64,000 nucleotides of DNA from Bacillus sp. AFS006103 (GTDB lineage: Bacteria > Bacillota > Bacilli > Bacillales > Cytobacillaceae). Shown piece after piece: positions 1-7,698 of this stretch. Under the pieces are notes generated by a model. The model did not search any database, was not told the origin of the DNA, and saw only the letters and a program-made list of their open reading frames with translations. Each line of letters begins with the position of its first letter. Position 1 is the first letter of the stretch. Position numbers and translations under genes: made by a program. The DNA lies in NCBI GenBank assembly GCA_002559145.1, contig NTXX01000010.1, positions 124,350 to 188,349 of the forward strand, in the 5' to 3' direction.

Positions 1-418
1 TGTTACCCTCTTCAATGACAATACCTCGACTGCTGTTTTCCCAGATGATAATAACTTCTTCGCTGAAAAATCCCTTTAAAGCAGACTCAATCTCGGTTTG
101 AACCGCATCAGTATTATTTAATTGAATCTGAATGAACCGAAGGTATGTCTCAGGTTTATAATTAGGGAGAGGCCCATCTGAGAATAAATACAGATCCCAA
201 CCCTTTGCAGTCGAATTGCTGGTAGGAGTTTGAAAGTCAATTAATTGATAAAGCGTTTTAAGAAGGGTTAATTCCTTTTCAGTTAGCTCTCCTTTCGGAA
301 TGCTAATCCATTCGTTTTCCATCTCATTGAAGAAGATATAAGACTGTTCAGAGGGATTCACTGGTTTATCGGGAAATAAAATAGAATTTTTATAAATAGA
401 CAATAATTTTTTTAGCAT
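1..418 (-). CDS. N-terminal 139 codons of an unrecognised protein (gene runs off the left edge)
   Basis: An open frame on the minus strand starts at an ATG at 416-418, preceded by GGGG nine bases upstream, and stays open to base 1. The translation begins MLKKLLSIYKNSILFPDKPV and is soluble-looking with no signal peptide or membrane segment. Residues 35-60 contain a run of the type WISIPKGELTEKELTLLKTL. I vaguely associate this with N-terminal domains of Bacillus PucR/CdaR-type helix-turn-helix regulators, but the DNA-binding part would lie outside the window, so this is only a guess. Codon use looks like that of the neighbours. It is not one of the genes flanking yheE in B. subtilis, so synteny gives no name. 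Confidence 0.55.
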   Translation of the reverse strand, partial: MLKKLLSIYKNSILFPDKPVNPSEQSYIFFNEMENEWISIPKGELTEKELTLLKTLYQLIDFQTPTSNSTAKGWDLYLFSDGPLPNYKPETYLRFIQIQLNNTDAVQTEIESALKGFFSEEVIIIWENSSRGIVIEEGN

Positions 419-487
419 GATCAATTTCCCCATTTATTAAAAATTTCTTTTAACTTATTATAACAGTAGTTAATGTAAGCATGAAAT

Positions 488-520
488 AAAAAAGGCCAGC
501 CTATGTTTTTTAGGCTAGCT
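488..520 (-). terminator. Rho-independent terminator of the yhe operon
   Basis: Read on the minus strand, GCTAGCCT and its complement AGGCTGGC form a stem with one G-U pair around an A-rich loop, followed by a run of T. It sits just after the small gene ending at 546 and separates it from the partial gene to the left. Confidence 0.75.
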
Positions 521-545
521 TGTCATATATAGAAGTCAAAATAGA

Positions 546-737
546 TTAATCGCATTCATAGGGTGGTTGTTCTTCGTGGAACTCATGGGCTTCTTCGATA
601 TTAGTTGTATCGTGGCGGGAATGGACAGAACCACCTGACATACCTTCGTTAATCATTCGATCAACATCCATGAACAACTTATCTCTGCCTTCATAAGCTG
701 AACCTAAATCAGTTACCTTGTCTTTTCCTTTGTCCAT
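546..737 (-). CDS. Small acidic hydrophilic protein, function unknown
   Basis: A 63-residue protein starting MDKGKDKVTDLGSAYEGRDK. I chose the ATG at 735-737 because AAAGGG lies nine bases upstream; an in-frame ATG three codons earlier directly abuts that Shine-Dalgarno. The protein is highly charged, has no membrane segment and ends in PPYECD. It lies downstream of yheE in the same direction and shares a terminator, so it may be the last gene of the sporulation-associated yhe operon. It resembles small uncharacterised Bacillaceae proteins, but I do not recognise a family with a known function. Confidence 0.6.
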   Translation of the reverse strand: MDKGKDKVTDLGSAYEGRDKLFMDVDRMINEGMSGGSVHSRHDTTNIEEAHEFHEEQPPYECD

Positions 738-818
738 AACGATCATCCCTTTCCATTAACTATCTTTAGTTTGTGGAAAAGGTAAGTTTTCATGCACTGT
801 TAAGATCCTGACAGGTCC

Positions 819-1028
819 TTACTCATATACGTGGAAAAGCATTAGCTCATGGATTTGACTTGATAATGCCTCAATTTCCTCTCGTTCTGGTACATTCGTT
901 GTCCACTCTATTTTCCCAGTTTGGTGATAGACTCCTGTGACTCTTTGCTTTTTATGGTAAAAGGAAAAATTCCAGCCCGGAATATTTTTATTTTCAAATA
1001 GTGGCTTGAATTGAAAGTGCATTAGCAT
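819..1028 (-). CDS. yheE: YheE family protein
   Basis: A 69-residue protein with the layout of B. subtilis YheE: an N-terminal HFQFKPLFENKNIPGW run, an aromatic-rich middle (FSFYHKKQRVTGVYH) and a conserved end, IHELMLFHVYE. GGGGGA lies seven bases before the ATG at 1028. No signal peptide or membrane segment is visible. The gene follows the yheC/yheD block in the same direction, as in B. subtilis, which supports the assignment. The function is unknown; co-occurrence with spore-coat-associated ATP-grasp proteins suggests, as inference only, a role in sporulation. Confidence 0.8.
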   Translation of the reverse strand: MLMHFQFKPLFENKNIPGWNFSFYHKKQRVTGVYHQTGKIEWTTNVPEREEIEALSSQIHELMLFHVYE

Positions 1029-1123
1029 CGTGAAATCCCCCTTTTATTTTACTTACTTCTAGCTTACCTCTAGCTTACCTTGTTTGGGAGATTTTTTAAA
1101 TAGAATTTTCTGTTAATATTTTG

Positions 1124-2170
1124 TTAGTTCTGAAAATTTGAGAGTTGGAGGAATAAACGGCAAAGCTGCTCAATCTTCTTTTCTTCAATTTCTAGTTCAT
1201 CAAAGCTCATTGGTTTGGAATTTACCTCGTAAATATAATACTGCCCCGTTTTACTTACACCAGCATCAATAGAAAATTCACCGAAATAGCCAAAACGATT
1301 AGATAATGCCTTTCCAATAGACGGGACGATTGCTTGAATAAAATCATCATGCACCGCTGTTTTCAACAGTTCATAGGGCAGGAGCCTGCCGCCGGAGGGA
1401 ATATGCGTTGTAAGATTTTGTTGTTGTGATTGTCTAATCCCAACCCCTGTTATCATATATTCACCATCATTTGCATGGGCAAGAATACGAAAATCGAAAC
1501 GATTACCCTCATACTCAGCAGATAATATTTCCTCTTGTGCTATATAAGTTTGCTCAAGAAGTTTCTCGCTCCATTTCTCCCAAAAATGATTAAAGGATTG
1601 ATAATTTGCATGAATCTGGATTCCTTCCAATTGAACTTTTGAAGAATCCATCAATTTTAAGCGGAAAATGCCTTTCCCTTTTGAAGATTGAGCAGGTTTT
1701 AAGTAAATACTTCCTTGCCTCTTTAGAAAAGTTAACAAATCCACTTTTTTCTGGATGACAATGGTTTGCGGCAAAAAGTTTTGCAATAATGGAAGGGTTT
1801 TAAGTAATTCAAATAACTCAAATTTATCGATAAAACATGGGTTGAAAAAGGGGATATTTTTCTCCTTTAAAATCGAAAAAAATGTTCGGTATTGATCGTT
1901 TTGTTCTGAATTTCGGAACGGAACCCGATTATAGACGAGGTCTGGATAACGAAAGCTTTCCTTAATCCAGTAATTTTTATCTGGTAAAAATGTATAGCCT
2001 GTAATAAAATCTGAATCTGCATCTTCCGGAGTAAAGACAAAGCTTATTCCATCAAGTGAAATAAGCTTCTTTTGTAATGCTATAAAAAGCGGTCGATTCC
2101 CCGCGATGGAACCGTTGGAAGTGCTTGCTGACATAATCCCAATCAATGGACCTGCTTGATTGGTTTTCAT
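1124..2170 (-). CDS. YheC/YheD family ATP-grasp protein, YheC type (copy 4 of the tandem block)
   Basis: A 348-residue ATP-grasp family protein. Seen: the nucleotide-binding core YLKPAQSSKGKGIF near residue 160, the DFR(I/L)L block near 225, and the metal-binding EVNSKP near residue 318, all shared with the three upstream paralogues. The length matches the short (YheC, about 360 residues) type. Its ATG overlaps the stop of the preceding YheD-type gene by four bases (ATGA), so the two are translationally coupled. In B. subtilis these proteins are endospore-coat-associated. ATP-grasp enzymes form peptide-like bonds, but the substrate here is unknown. It is the last ATP-grasp gene before yheE. 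Confidence 0.88.
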   Translation of the reverse strand: MKTNQAGPLIGIMSASTSNGSIAGNRPLFIALQKKLISLDGISFVFTPEDADSDFITGYTFLPDKNYWIKESFRYPDLVYNRVPFRNSEQNDQYRTFFSILKEKNIPFFNPCFIDKFELFELLKTLPLLQNFLPQTIVIQKKVDLLTFLKRQGSIYLKPAQSSKGKGIFRLKLMDSSKVQLEGIQIHANYQSFNHFWEKWSEKLLEQTYIAQEEILSAEYEGNRFDFRILAHANDGEYMITGVGIRQSQQQNLTTHIPSGGRLLPYELLKTAVHDDFIQAIVPSIGKALSNRFGYFGEFSIDAGVSKTGQYYIYEVNSKPMSFDELEIEEKKIEQLCRLFLQLSNFQN

Positions 2171-3531
2171 GTGAAAATCTCCTCTGGATGTAGTAAGGAT
2201 TGCTCGGTAAGAAAAACAGCAAAAGCAATGGATAATTTGCGGGTGAGCAAATCAAAATCCTTTAATCCGGGATGAGAAAAGATCGTTCTTCCAGGTTTAG
2301 AATTTGCCTCAAAAAGCCAAACATCTCCATTTCGGTCGATCCCTAAATCAAAACCAATCTCTCCGATAATGCCTTCCACGTGCCTATCCAAAGAGTTGCT
2401 TAAAAGCAGTGCGGCATCGGAAAGTCTTTCTTTATGCAAAGTACTTTCTTCAAGGGGGGAAATTTCTTCAATTGTTTTAATTTCACCACCGCTTCTGGTA
2501 TGAGTGGTCACGCTGCCGGGCCCTGCAATTTTTGCCGCAATCGCGGATACATGCCAATTTCCCAGATCATCTTTATTCGTGTGAACACGAAAATCAATCG
2601 TTCGAGATTCTCTTCTTAGTAAATTTATTCCCTGTTGTACCACCATTTTTTCAAGTGATTGATTAGAGAAAACATTACTCATCAATCGTTCTAAACTTGA
2701 AAATTTTCGCAAACGATTTACCCCGTTTTCATCTTGGTAGCGGCAATAATAATCATCACTGTACTTGTCATATATTAATTGGTGAACACCTAATCCAAGA
2801 CTGCCATTTTTGGGTTTAATGTAAACATGGCCATGGGTGGAAAGCATCGTCTCGATAGAGGAGAAGGATGTAAATGGCAGCGTTTCGGGCAGGAATTTGG
2901 CAACTGTTTCATCTTGAATAAGCCTTTCATGAATATCAAGCTTATTAAAAAATCCGGGATTATACCATGGAATATGGTATTCCTTTTGCAGGCGATCTCT
3001 TACCTTAATTAATATGGGGTTACTTTCACTTTTCCGATTGGGGAGCCGATCATAAATAACATTAGGAAAGGGAACTTCCACCGTCTCCCAGGCATCATTA
3101 TGAAAAAGGTACCCTTCTATGATACCTTGTTCCCAATCAATATGCTGTTCACCAAATATAAAAGGGAAGGCCCCAACGATTTTATTGACGGAAAGAAGTT
3201 TTGAAAAAAACACTGTTCTTTCGCCAATTGGTTCTGCGGGTATAGTGGTAAATCCTGCTGTGAAAATACCTACAAGTGGACCGATGATAAGACTATGGTT
3301 ATCGAAAAAAACATGTAGTGGAGTGTTGAAGTTAGGGAAATGGAGTGCTTTTTGAATTTCTCTACTAATCGAAATTCGATCATTTTGATCTGGATGAGGG
3401 ATAAAATCAACTTCTATTGATCTTGATCCAAAAGCAATCCGTGATAACTCTTTATCCTTAAGAAATGTTGGAGGGCAGAAAACAATCAATTGATCATTTT
3501 GAGCAACTTCAATGAGATAATGTTTTCTCAT
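2167..3531 (-). CDS. yheD: YheC/YheD family endospore coat-associated ATP-grasp protein, YheD type
   Basis: A 454-residue protein, the length of B. subtilis YheD (about 453). An N-terminal domain of about 120 residues carries the GPLVGIFTAGF turn. The ATP-grasp domain follows with YIKPKNGSLGLGVHQ near residue 240, a DFRVHTNK block and EANSKPGR near residue 410. The start overlaps the end of the upstream YheC-type gene by 23 bases. The position directly upstream of a YheC-type gene and yheE fits a sporulation operon. YheD in B. subtilis localises around the forespore; the reaction is not known. Which of the two YheD-type copies is the true orthologue cannot be settled by eye. Confidence 0.88.
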   Translation of the reverse strand: MRKHYLIEVAQNDQLIVFCPPTFLKDKELSRIAFGSRSIEVDFIPHPDQNDRISISREIQKALHFPNFNTPLHVFFDNHSLIIGPLVGIFTAGFTTIPAEPIGERTVFFSKLLSVNKIVGAFPFIFGEQHIDWEQGIIEGYLFHNDAWETVEVPFPNVIYDRLPNRKSESNPILIKVRDRLQKEYHIPWYNPGFFNKLDIHERLIQDETVAKFLPETLPFTSFSSIETMLSTHGHVYIKPKNGSLGLGVHQLIYDKYSDDYYCRYQDENGVNRLRKFSSLERLMSNVFSNQSLEKMVVQQGINLLRRESRTIDFRVHTNKDDLGNWHVSAIAAKIAGPGSVTTHTRSGGEIKTIEEISPLEESTLHKERLSDAALLLSNSLDRHVEGIIGEIGFDLGIDRNGDVWLFEANSKPGRTIFSHPGLKDFDLLTRKLSIAFAVFLTEQSLLHPEEIFT

Positions 3532-4612
3532 AATAGCTCTTCCTTTCTTTTGAATCTATCTGAGTAAGGTGTTTCCCATAAAGAAGTGGGGCTAGATTCA
3601 GAGCATCCTCTAAGTCTGGCTGGGTTTGCAAAAGCACCTTTCTCCCTGGCTTTGAATTTACATCCAGGATCCAAATTGAACCATTTTTTGCTATGCCGAT
3701 ATCTACACCAAGCTCAAATAATGGTAAAAATGCACTCTCTAGGAGCGGAGGAAGATTGGTGAGAATGTATTCTAATTCCTGATTCATATATTCCTTAGTA
3801 GCAGAAGGAAGAGATTTAGACCAATCCGCAAAGGGGAGAGCGAACCCGCCTGCACTTAAATTTGATAAAATACCGCCAGTATTTCCCCTTCGAACCCCTC
3901 TCCCCAATTCATTCCATTTTCCGTCCATATTTTTTTGGAGGAGGATGCGAATATCGAATGGCTGAAGTTGGGTATTAGATAACTCTAGATACGGTTGCAT
4001 TAGGTATTGACGATTCCCAATCAGGGATTGTAACCACTGGATTAGCTTTGTTTCATTTGGGAAAATCCGAGAGATAATATTCTTTTGTTTTTCAGTTTTA
4101 ACATGAAAGGATTTTTCATTTTTTTTCAGATAGTAAATGCCATGCCCTTGCGAACCGTTAATCGGTTTTAAAATAATCCTTTTCATTTTTGTTAATTCAT
4201 TTAACACGATGTTTGTATCGGAAACAAATAGAGTCACAGGTAAGTAGGGGGATAGTACTGTTTTTCTTAAAACGTCATAGAGTTCAAGTTTATTGGGCAG
4301 TCCATATCCTAAAAAGGTGGTATCGGTTCTGGTTTTTAGCCAAGATACGATTGGAATGCATTGTTTGGAATGCTCATCATCACCGTAAAAGCACCGATCA
4401 TAAATAATCGCAGGAATGGGAAATTCACTTTTGACCCAAGATTTAGAAATTGAATTAAATTTTTCCCCGTTTATCTGTAATGTCAGTGGGTTTATTTTTG
4501 AAGGAAGGAAGCGAAAGCATTCCATTCCACAGGATTCTGCAAGCTTTGCGATTTCGTTTATATAGGGCTGTTCACTTTCCATGCTTACTGTCATTATTCC
4601 AAATGCAATCAA
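3509..4612 (-). CDS. yheC: YheC/YheD family ATP-grasp protein, YheC type
   Basis: A 367-residue protein close in length to B. subtilis YheC (363). The start is a TTG (4610-4612) with GGGGGA eight bases upstream; no ATG nearby has a better site. ATP-grasp features are ILKPINGSQGHGI near residue 149, FDIRILLQK near 220 and DVNSKPGRK near residue 319. It begins one base after the stop of the upstream YheD-type gene, so the block is one transcription unit. Together with the next gene it reproduces the yheC-yheD order of B. subtilis, which is why I give it this symbol. The substrate is unknown. Confidence 0.87.
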   Translation of the reverse strand: MIAFGIMTVSMESEQPYINEIAKLAESCGMECFRFLPSKINPLTLQINGEKFNSISKSWVKSEFPIPAIIYDRCFYGDDEHSKQCIPIVSWLKTRTDTTFLGYGLPNKLELYDVLRKTVLSPYLPVTLFVSDTNIVLNELTKMKRIILKPINGSQGHGIYYLKKNEKSFHVKTEKQKNIISRIFPNETKLIQWLQSLIGNRQYLMQPYLELSNTQLQPFDIRILLQKNMDGKWNELGRGVRRGNTGGILSNLSAGGFALPFADWSKSLPSATKEYMNQELEYILTNLPPLLESAFLPLFELGVDIGIAKNGSIWILDVNSKPGRKVLLQTQPDLEDALNLAPLLYGKHLTQIDSKERKSYYEKTLSH

Positions 4613-4613
4613 T

Positions 4614-5993
4614 TTATTGGTCCCCCTTTATCATGGTCGATTCAAATGCAAGTGATGTACAAAATTGAATTAGCGCCTTAGCAGAGGGTCTAATTTTTCC
4701 TACCCCGTCCTCAAAGTTTTTAGAAGGTTTCGAGTTTACTTCAATGATCCACAATTCCCCATTTAGGTCGACCCCTATGTCAATCCCTAATTCTCCAGTA
4801 ATCCCAGGTGAAGAACAACTAATAGTCTCAGCCGTTTTGATCGCCAATTCCTTCATACGTGCAAGTACTTCTATCGATTTTTTAGGACCTAAACAGGTGC
4901 GTAGAACGTTTAGGGGTTTGAGAATTCTCCCGCCCCTTGCGATGTTGGAAACGAACTCGTCTTCTGCTGCGACCCTGGCCACAATGGATGTAACCTGCCA
5001 ATGATTATTTTGATCTTTATGACATAAGACTCTAAAGTCCATTGCACAGAATTCGTAAGTAACTAATTCTATACCCTGCTGAATAATATAAAATCGATTA
5101 TCTACTAATGGCTGAATATATTGGTGAATTTCATCTAATTCGTATTGATTTCTAGAGTTGCTGTTACGTGATGCGAGAGAGGTGTGCAAAGAGTAGTGGT
5201 TATTCTCCCCCTTTTTTAACTTAATAATATTTCTTCCTTGACTGCCATGAACCGGCTTAATAAACACTGTTCCAAATTCTTGTGCAAGTTCATATAAGTG
5301 TTCTTTCGTGTAAATTTTTGTTTTTGGTAAAAACGGATAGAGGTGTTTCTCTTGAAATATTTTATTATAAACTTCCCATTTTGAAAGAAAGCCCTCATTA
5401 AAAAGTGGTATCTGCAGGGTTTCAAGTCTTTGACGAAAATGCAGGAAGGACTTCGATTGTTCTAGCTTGCGGGAATGGATTCGGTTGTATATCACATCTG
5501 GTAAAGGATGTTCGAAAGGACTCCATTTTCCATTTATAAGGTAATATCCGCGATTTAAAAAATGATTAAATGAAAAGACATAAAAAAACCCGCCAGCTTC
5601 GGAAATTCCATGATGAAGCTCTTCGCAAAAAGCGTGAATAGAGCGAAAATGGGGCTCCTCTTCCTGATTTGAAGGAAAATCAGTCAATAGTCCAATCACA
5701 GGTCCAAGCTTAAGAGTAGATAGATCAGGCTGATAGATGGCCTGAAATTTATAGCTTTGGACGGGGAGACAAAAATCCTTTAGGATATTTTCGGGGATTA
5801 ACATCATATTTGGTTCCATTTCTACCGTTTTAACTTTTGTCTTTATTGTCTTGTTTCCTAATTTAATATATAAGTCAAGGTTATGATTCTTTAGTAAATT
5901 GGTATACAACTGGTTTGACATTTTCACTTGACAGTCTTTTTTATTTATAGGTTTCCTCGGCTTAATCGTAATTGCGGTTAATGGAAAAGACAT
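4614..5993 (-). CDS. YheC/YheD family ATP-grasp protein, YheD type (first gene of the block)
   Basis: A 459-residue protein. I chose the ATG at 5991-5993 because GAGGA lies six bases upstream; an ATG two codons earlier touches that site. The N-terminal 120 residues include the LGPVIGLLTDFPSN turn equivalent to that of the other YheD-type copy. The ATP-grasp motifs are VFIKPVHGSQGRNI near residue 244, CAMDFRVLCHKD near 315 and EVNSKPSKN near 419. It is first in the four-gene array and would be transcribed from the sigma-K-type promoter at 6043-6071. B. subtilis has only one YheD and one YheC here, so this copy is an expansion. Confidence 0.86.
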   Translation of the reverse strand: MSFPLTAITIKPRKPINKKDCQVKMSNQLYTNLLKNHNLDLYIKLGNKTIKTKVKTVEMEPNMMLIPENILKDFCLPVQSYKFQAIYQPDLSTLKLGPVIGLLTDFPSNQEEEPHFRSIHAFCEELHHGISEAGGFFYVFSFNHFLNRGYYLINGKWSPFEHPLPDVIYNRIHSRKLEQSKSFLHFRQRLETLQIPLFNEGFLSKWEVYNKIFQEKHLYPFLPKTKIYTKEHLYELAQEFGTVFIKPVHGSQGRNIIKLKKGENNHYSLHTSLASRNSNSRNQYELDEIHQYIQPLVDNRFYIIQQGIELVTYEFCAMDFRVLCHKDQNNHWQVTSIVARVAAEDEFVSNIARGGRILKPLNVLRTCLGPKKSIEVLARMKELAIKTAETISCSSPGITGELGIDIGVDLNGELWIIEVNSKPSKNFEDGVGKIRPSAKALIQFCTSLAFESTMIKGDQ

Positions 5994-6042
5994 AAGCATT
6001 CCTCAATTTCTACCCAGAGCCTATAGGCATTAGTTGATATAG

Positions 6043-6071
6043 TAATGTATGTAAAATCAATCTAGATGGTG
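6043..6071 (-). promoter_or_regulatory. Putative sigma-K (or sigma-E) promoter of the yheDC array
   Basis: On the minus strand the -10 element CATACATTA matches the sigma-K consensus CATAnnnTA, and its first eight bases also match the sigma-E -10 CATACAnT. CACC lies exactly 16 bases upstream, matching the sigma-K -35 consensus mACm. It lies 50 bases before the first ATP-grasp start. The match is seen directly; use by mother-cell sigma factor is inferred and agrees with the sporulation role of the family. Confidence 0.55.
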
Positions 6072-6157
6072 ATATTAACATTCTCGCATTTTGGTGAATA
6101 GTTTGTTATAGTTGATTCGGATTAGAAAAGCTTATTATTTAAAAGGAGTGGTTACCA

Positions 6158-6505
6158 ATGCCAGTTAATTTATATGATTCCGCGTATGCATTAGAAACAG
6201 CGATTCGTCAAAGTGACGAATATAGACTATTACAGCAAGCTTACCAAGAAGTAAATGCAGACCCTGCAGCAAAACAAATGTTTGATCAGTTCCGCAAAAT
6301 CCAAATGGACCTGCAGCAGAAGCAAATGATGGGGCAGGATATATCAGAACAAGAGATTCAGCAAGCCCAGTCCACCGTTGGAGTCGTTCAGCAAAATGAA
6401 AAAATTTCTCGGCTTATGCAAGCTGAACAACGGATGAGCATGGTCATTGGAGAACTAAACAAAGTAATTATGAAACCATTAGAAGACCTTTATGGGAAAT
6501 TGTAA
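6158..6505 (+). CDS. yheA: YlbF/YmcA family protein YheA
   Basis: A 115-residue, all-helical, glutamine- and charge-rich protein starting MPVNLYDSAYALE, with AAGGAGTGG upstream of the ATG. The segment DPAAKQMFDQFRKIQMDLQQ and the following amphipathic helices are typical of the YlbF/YmcA family. The paralogues YlbF and YmcA join YaaT in a complex affecting biofilm, competence and RNA processing; the role of YheA itself is not established. It is transcribed away from the yheDC array and is followed by its own terminator, so it is probably monocistronic. Confidence 0.9.
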   Translation: MPVNLYDSAYALETAIRQSDEYRLLQQAYQEVNADPAAKQMFDQFRKIQMDLQQKQMMGQDISEQEIQQAQSTVGVVQQNEKISRLMQAEQRMSMVIGELNKVIMKPLEDLYGKL

Positions 6506-6515
6506 ACTTAAGTAG

Positions 6516-6548
6516 AAAAGCCTTCGGAGTGACTGAAGGCTTTTTTTT
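6516..6548 (+). terminator. Rho-independent terminator after yheA
   Basis: AAAAGCCTTC and GAAGGCTTTT form a ten-base-pair stem around a nine-base loop, followed by eight T. Confidence 0.88.
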
Positions 6549-6674
6549 ATATGATAGAAAATCATAAATTTCGACTTTGGAAATTGTCCAGCTCCAGCTT
6601 TTCTGTTCTATAAATGCATAAAAAATCATAAAAGTGATATAAAGGCTATTTCACCAAGAACAGGGGGCAACGTT

Positions 6675-7544
6675 ATGATTTATCGCTTGCTTGCTTTAAA
6701 TATTGATGGCACGCTTCTTCAAACAAATGGAAAAATCCATAAATCAACAAAAGAGGCAATTGAATATGTTCAGCAAAAAGGTATCTATGTCACCCTTGTA
6801 ACTTCGAGGAGTTTCCCATCTGCAAGAAAAGTAGCTAAAGCGTTAAAAATAAAATCCCCACTTATCACCCTTCAAGGCGCATTTATTGCCAGCTCTGAGG
6901 ATAAACCAATATATGTTCAAAGAATAAATGAGGATATAACCTACGATGCCATTAGTTTCCTAGAGGCGCTTCCATGTCAAATTCGCCTGGTCCATGAACA
7001 ATTTTCTTTAGCCAATAAATTAAAACTAAGTAATAATTTATTGGCTAAAACGGTTTTTACCTCAGGGGACCCAGTTTTCTACTCACAGCAATTTGTTTCG
7101 TCCCTTACTGAATATTTACATGATCAGCCGGTCAGCCCGCCGAAGATTGAAGTTTATTTTGAAGATGAGAGTGACCTTCAAGATGCAAAAAAAGCACTAA
7201 GGAAAATGTTTACTGAGATTGACATGATTGAACTCGACTCGTTACGGTTAGATATTGTACCGGCGGGTGTTTCAAAGTTATCAGGGCTATCCTATCTAGG
7301 GAGCCAACTGGGAATCCAAAGAAAAGAAATGGTTTATATCGGTGATGGTCTAGATGATATTCCATTGCTTGAGGCCGTGGGACTTGGAGTATCGATGTGG
7401 AATGCCAATTTCGAAGTGAAGAGAGCATCAGATTGGGTTACTAGGTCAGAGAATGAACATGGTGTTGCATATATGGTCAAAGAACACTTTAGGAAACAGC
7501 AGCCAATCGAGTTTTTAAGAAGGATGAACATTATCAAAAAATAA
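6675..7544 (+). CDS. yhaX: Cof-type HAD-IIB family hydrolase (YhaX-like)
   Basis: A 289-residue protein of the Cof/HAD-IIB phosphatase family. The motif I region reads LLALNIDGTLL, so the usual first aspartate of DxDGT is Asn (LNIDGT). Motif II is VTLVTSRSF near residue 40, and motif IV is VYIGDGLDDIPLLEAVGLGVSMWNA near residue 225. The Asn in place of the nucleophile Asp is, as I recall, also present in B. subtilis YhaX; if so the family member may not be a conventional phosphatase. It has GGGGG upstream of the ATG and a terminator downstream. In B. subtilis yhaX is a sporulation/stress-linked gene. Confidence 0.82.
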   Translation: MIYRLLALNIDGTLLQTNGKIHKSTKEAIEYVQQKGIYVTLVTSRSFPSARKVAKALKIKSPLITLQGAFIASSEDKPIYVQRINEDITYDAISFLEALPCQIRLVHEQFSLANKLKLSNNLLAKTVFTSGDPVFYSQQFVSSLTEYLHDQPVSPPKIEVYFEDESDLQDAKKALRKMFTEIDMIELDSLRLDIVPAGVSKLSGLSYLGSQLGIQRKEMVYIGDGLDDIPLLEAVGLGVSMWNANFEVKRASDWVTRSENEHGVAYMVKEHFRKQQPIEFLRRMNIIKK

Positions 7545-7550
7545 GGTGAG

Positions 7551-7588
7551 AAGATATCAGAGGTGATTTCCTTTGATATCTTTTTTAT
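7551..7588 (+). terminator. Rho-independent terminator after yhaX
   Basis: AAGATATCA pairs with TGATATCTT around a 14-base loop, followed by a T-rich tail. Confidence 0.75.
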
Positions 7589-7698
7589 TATTCAATTCTT
7601 CTAAAGGAATAAGGTATCGTAATGACGAATAATTTATAGAGTTGGCCACATTTGATGCTGCATAAGGAGAACACTTTCATAATTGGAGGGAAATGTAA

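Noticed and set aside
6578..6602. Fragment GTCCAGCTCCAGC resembling a repeat common in Bacillus intergenic regions
   Set aside because: Only about 13 bases match what I recall of the repeat and no second half or palindrome is present.
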